Shown here: one piece after another, positions 61,689 to 64,000 of the stretch
How positions within the stretch are numbered: the stretch's first letter is position 1
How the letters are laid out: every line of letters begins with the position of its first letter
NCBI GenBank assembly: GCA_043820985.1
Contig: JBDRDH010000123.1
Span: 1 to 64,000, forward strand
Source of the DNA: JAAYXS01 sp043820985
GTDB lineage: Bacteria > Planctomycetota > Phycisphaerae > UBA1845 > Fen-1342
Length of the DNA stretch: 64,000 nt
Direction: 5' to 3'
Notes under the pieces: generated by a model
Seen by the model: the letters and a program-made list of their open reading frames with translations, nothing else
Databases searched by the model: none
What the model was told of the DNA's origin: nothing
Program-made: the position numbers and the translations under genes

Positions 61689-62843
61689 CTATCCACGCCG
61701 GGCGTAGCGCACGGCTTGCTTGAGCCAGGTGACGACCGCCGGAGGATGTTCCTCCACATGCTCGAAGTCGAAGAATTCCATGCCCACCTTGGCGGCAATC
61801 GATACGCCGCGTACCAACGTATCCGCACTGGTCAACTCCGGGCTGACCACCGACATACACACACCGTCACTGCCACTGATGTGCGCCATCTTGAGCGGGT
61901 ATTCGAGCACTTCCGGAGACATGCTCAATGGGTTGACACGCGTTATCAATTGGCACCCCGGCCATGATCCTCCGGGCGGAAGATTGGATTCACTCGGGTC
62001 GCCTCCGACGACGATCACCCGCGTGTTGCCCAGCGATTCGGCCACACGGCCCACCCACTCCCGGCAATCATCACCGCGCGCCGCGCTATGTGGTGCGAAA
62101 CGGGGCGCGTAGTTCTGACCGCCATCGTCACCCTCAATTACGTCGCCCGGATCGCACCGAGCTACCGCGGCGAGATAGTCACGTACCGCTTCCGCCGCAC
62201 CATCGGCGTCGACGGCTGCGGCGTTCGCCAGTTGTCGGCACGCCGAGCAGAAGCACAGTTCGGCCGCCGTGCCACTCAGCGTCCACTGTTGCAGTACCGG
62301 CCGCGGCACACCCGGGAGGGGCTCGGTAGGCTCGATATGCTCCAACTCAAAGCCGGCCGGTTCATAGCGGGCCAGGTCATTCAGCGTGGCACGCAACAGC
62401 TCGCGGAAGTTGGGGCTGCAAACACAAGGACCCCGCTCCGGCAGTTCAGTCCCCCAGGCGTCACGCCGCCGCATGCCGGCGGCCTGCCCGGCCAGGCCAG
62501 GCACCGCCGGTAGCGCAATCCGCAGGATCAGCTTGAGCCCCTGCCGATCGGCGTACTCTTGCACGTTCGCCAGTACGTCGCGCGTACCGCACCATTTCGC
62601 CACGCGCGGCTTGACGCCCGCCGCGGCATACAGCTTCGCTTGTGGCTGGAAGTGCCAGCCACCTTCGGTATGAAAGTGCGGCGATTCGAAGCCGCCACCC
62701 AGGCGGAATTGGGTCACTTCACCCGTGACCACGGGGACGGTCAGATGGTCGATGCCCACTTCGCCAACCACGCTGTCGAGTAGATTGTCCGCGGCTCGTG
62801 AGTGGTTCCAGAGCGGGTACACCAGTCCAAAATCAGCAGCCAT
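61689..62843 (-). CDS. Hypothetical protein with TIM-barrel-like pattern
   Basis: 384 residues, no signal peptide. Strand-loop patterns (GLVYPLWNHSRAADNLLDSV, GIDHLTVPVVTGEVTQF, GLKLILRIALPAVPG, GFELEHIEPTEPLPG) suggest a beta/alpha barrel as in glycoside hydrolase-like or sugar isomerase proteins. A CxxC pair occurs in ELCFCSACRQL. No family identified. The gene is divergent from the phosphomannomutase at 62959. Confidence 0.6.
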   Translation of the reverse strand: MAADFGLVYPLWNHSRAADNLLDSVVGEVGIDHLTVPVVTGEVTQFRLGGGFESPHFHTEGGWHFQPQAKLYAAAGVKPRVAKWCGTRDVLANVQEYADRQGLKLILRIALPAVPGLAGQAAGMRRRDAWGTELPERGPCVCSPNFRELLRATLNDLARYEPAGFELEHIEPTEPLPGVPRPVLQQWTLSGTAAELCFCSACRQLANAAAVDADGAAEAVRDYLAAVARCDPGDVIEGDDGGQNYAPRFAPHSAARGDDCREWVGRVAESLGNTRVIVVGGDPSESNLPPGGSWPGCQLITRVNPLSMSPEVLEYPLKMAHISGSDGVCMSVVSPELTSADTLVRGVSIAAKVGMEFFDFEHVEEHPPAVVTWLKQAVRYARRG

Positions 62844-62958
62844 AGTGCCCAGATCCTCCGAACTTCACGAACTGGATTTCAACATTGTGCTTAAGGGTAG
62901 CCCATTAGAGGCTACTCTGCTAGCATGCCCCACGGATACCTGCATGGAGGCCATGGTC

Positions 62959-64000
62959 GTGCCGGAAACACCTGAAGAATACAACCGCTACTGTCCAGAT
63001 GAACAGGATGTGCCCATTTCGGATGCGATTTGTCTCGGCCGCAGACGGGCCAACTTCCATAAGTGTTCTGGCTGTCAATTCAATGATGACGAGCAGGGCC
63101 GACCTTCCTTCGCGGCGGAGATTCTCAAGCGTAAGCAACCTCCGGTTCCGCAAATGCAATTTGCCGAGGACGAAATGATCGGAAAAGTGTTCAAGGCCTA
63201 CGATGTCCGCGCCACCGTTCCCGACATGTTAAACGAGGACGTTGCCTGGCGAATCGGCAATGCCACGGCCCAGTTCCTGCGTTCCTCGTTGGGCGGGTAC
63301 GATCGTAGCGACCCCAAGATGAACACTCTGATCGTGGGCCGTGACATGCGCAAACACAGCCCCGCTCTGTCACAGGCCTTTACCGAGGGTGCCCAGGCCA
63401 TCGGCACCCAGGTGGTCGATATCGGCATGGTCGATACGTGCCAGGTCTACTTCGCGACCAACCACATGCCCTGCTGCGGCGGAGTCCAGACGACCGCCAG
63501 CCACAATCCGGCCAACTACAACGGCTTCAAAATTTGTGGTCCCAAGGGTAAGCCGATCGGGGCCGAAACCGGACTGAAAGAGATCGAGCGCATCGCCAAG
63601 GCCATCTCGCGCCATGAAGTCCCCGACGTCCCCAAGGTGCGTTTGGTAGACCTTTCAGCCGAATATCGCGCGTACTTACACAAGTTCCTCCAGGATCCAC
63701 GGCCGCTGAAAGTCGCCGTCGATGCCTCCAACGGCATGGCCGGCCGCTGGTTCCCGATCCTCTTTGATGGTGTGTTTAATCTGGATATTATCCCGCTGAA
63801 CTTCGAGCACAAGGGCGAATTCGTGCATCCGCCTAATCCACTCGTGCCGGCCAACCTCGAACAACTGCGGACCGCCGTGCGCGAGCAGAACGCCGACTTC
63901 GGCGTCTGTTTCGACGGTGATGCCGACCGTTGCATGCTGGTGGACGAGAATGCCGACATCGTTCGTTGCGATCTGATCACCGCCTTGCTGGCCGGCGAAT
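62959..64000 (+). CDS. Phosphomannomutase/phosphoglucomutase with N-terminal Cys-rich extension (3' end outside window)
   Basis: The core begins MIGKVFKAYDVRATVPDML (codon 63175). The phosphoserine loop is TTASHNPANYNGFK and the metal-binding loop is FDGDADRCML near the right edge; the sugar-binding and phosphate-binding domains lie beyond the window. Likely interconverts mannose- or glucose-6-phosphate and 1-phosphate, feeding nucleotide-sugar synthesis. Upstream, in the same frame, about 72 residues form an unusual extension with four Cys (RYCPDEQ, AICLG, HKCSGCQF). GTG 62959 follows GGAGG at 8 bases; ATG 62944 and 62953 are alternatives. Confidence 0.88.
   Translation, partial: MPETPEEYNRYCPDEQDVPISDAICLGRRRANFHKCSGCQFNDDEQGRPSFAAEILKRKQPPVPQMQFAEDEMIGKVFKAYDVRATVPDMLNEDVAWRIGNATAQFLRSSLGGYDRSDPKMNTLIVGRDMRKHSPALSQAFTEGAQAIGTQVVDIGMVDTCQVYFATNHMPCCGGVQTTASHNPANYNGFKICGPKGKPIGAETGLKEIERIAKAISRHEVPDVPKVRLVDLSAEYRAYLHKFLQDPRPLKVAVDASNGMAGRWFPILFDGVFNLDIIPLNFEHKGEFVHPPNPLVPANLEQLRTAVREQNADFGVCFDGDADRCMLVDENADIVRCDLITALLAGE

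Overview
The window looks like chromosomal DNA of a Planctomycetota bacterium, probably of the Phycisphaerae type. This is inferred from gene content, not from a marker gene. The pointers are a secreted ELWxxDGT-repeat protein with a two-loop dockerin-like tail (GDLNCDG...AYDIDPF), a DG-type pseudopilin with a very hydrophobic FTLIELLVV N-terminus, MJ0042-type and CPxCxYDLRGL zinc-ribbon membrane proteins, several PilZ proteins, and many dispersed palindromic repeats of the GTAGCGGCC kind. I saw no rRNA, tRNA, transposase, integrase or CRISPR array.

Layout. 1-3.3 kb: the 3' end of an upstream gene, then a type II restriction-modification pair on the minus strand and a repeat-rich gap. 3.3-12.5 kb: a family 2 glycosyltransferase, a secreted metallophosphoesterase, a type 4 uracil-DNA glycosylase, a LuxR-type regulator with a degenerate receiver, a PEGA lipoprotein coupled to a YfcE-like phosphoesterase, a FemAB-like protein, and an operon of three PilZ/YcgR-like proteins closed by a terminator. 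12.6-19.3 kb: a minus-strand operon of two large membrane glycosyltransferases, an LPG-synthase-type membrane protein and a Memo-family protein. Both large glycosyltransferase genes carry palindromic repeats inside the reading frame. 19.4-25.4 kb: a membrane-anchored protein with a SecD-like lipoprotein, a radical SAM enzyme, then a plus-strand operon of two Dpm1-type glycosyltransferases and a GT87 mannosyltransferase.

25.7-35.3 kb: the ELWxxDGT/dockerin protein, a parS-like palindrome in a gene-poor gap, a secreted M60/enhancin-like metallopeptidase, a PflX-type radical SAM protein, and a second restriction-modification system of visibly lower GC. 36-42.6 kb: a PIG-L deacetylase, folK, korAB (2-oxoacid:ferredoxin oxidoreductase), thioredoxin and a pseudopilin. 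42.9-51 kb: an S9B peptidase and zinc-ribbon, hypothetical and DUF1963 proteins separated by repeats. 51-56 kb: a degenerate copy of the 5' end of comM, a GNAT/polysaccharide deacetylase pair, intact comM, a tetrapyrrole methylase, and a remnant of an aspartic protease gene. 56.4-64 kb: purB, a trans-sulfuration enzyme, an amidohydrolase, two small membrane proteins, a hypothetical protein, and the 5' part of a phosphomannomutase/phosphoglucomutase gene with a Cys-rich N-terminal extension.

Much of the window concerns the cell surface. Phosphomannomutase, Dpm1-type enzymes, GT87 and the GT-C enzymes fit a lipid-linked mannose (or similar) pathway. GNAT plus deacetylase, FemAB and the PilZ proteins fit exopolysaccharide production and its control. 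Gaps between genes are filled with at least five families of dispersed or tandem repeats.
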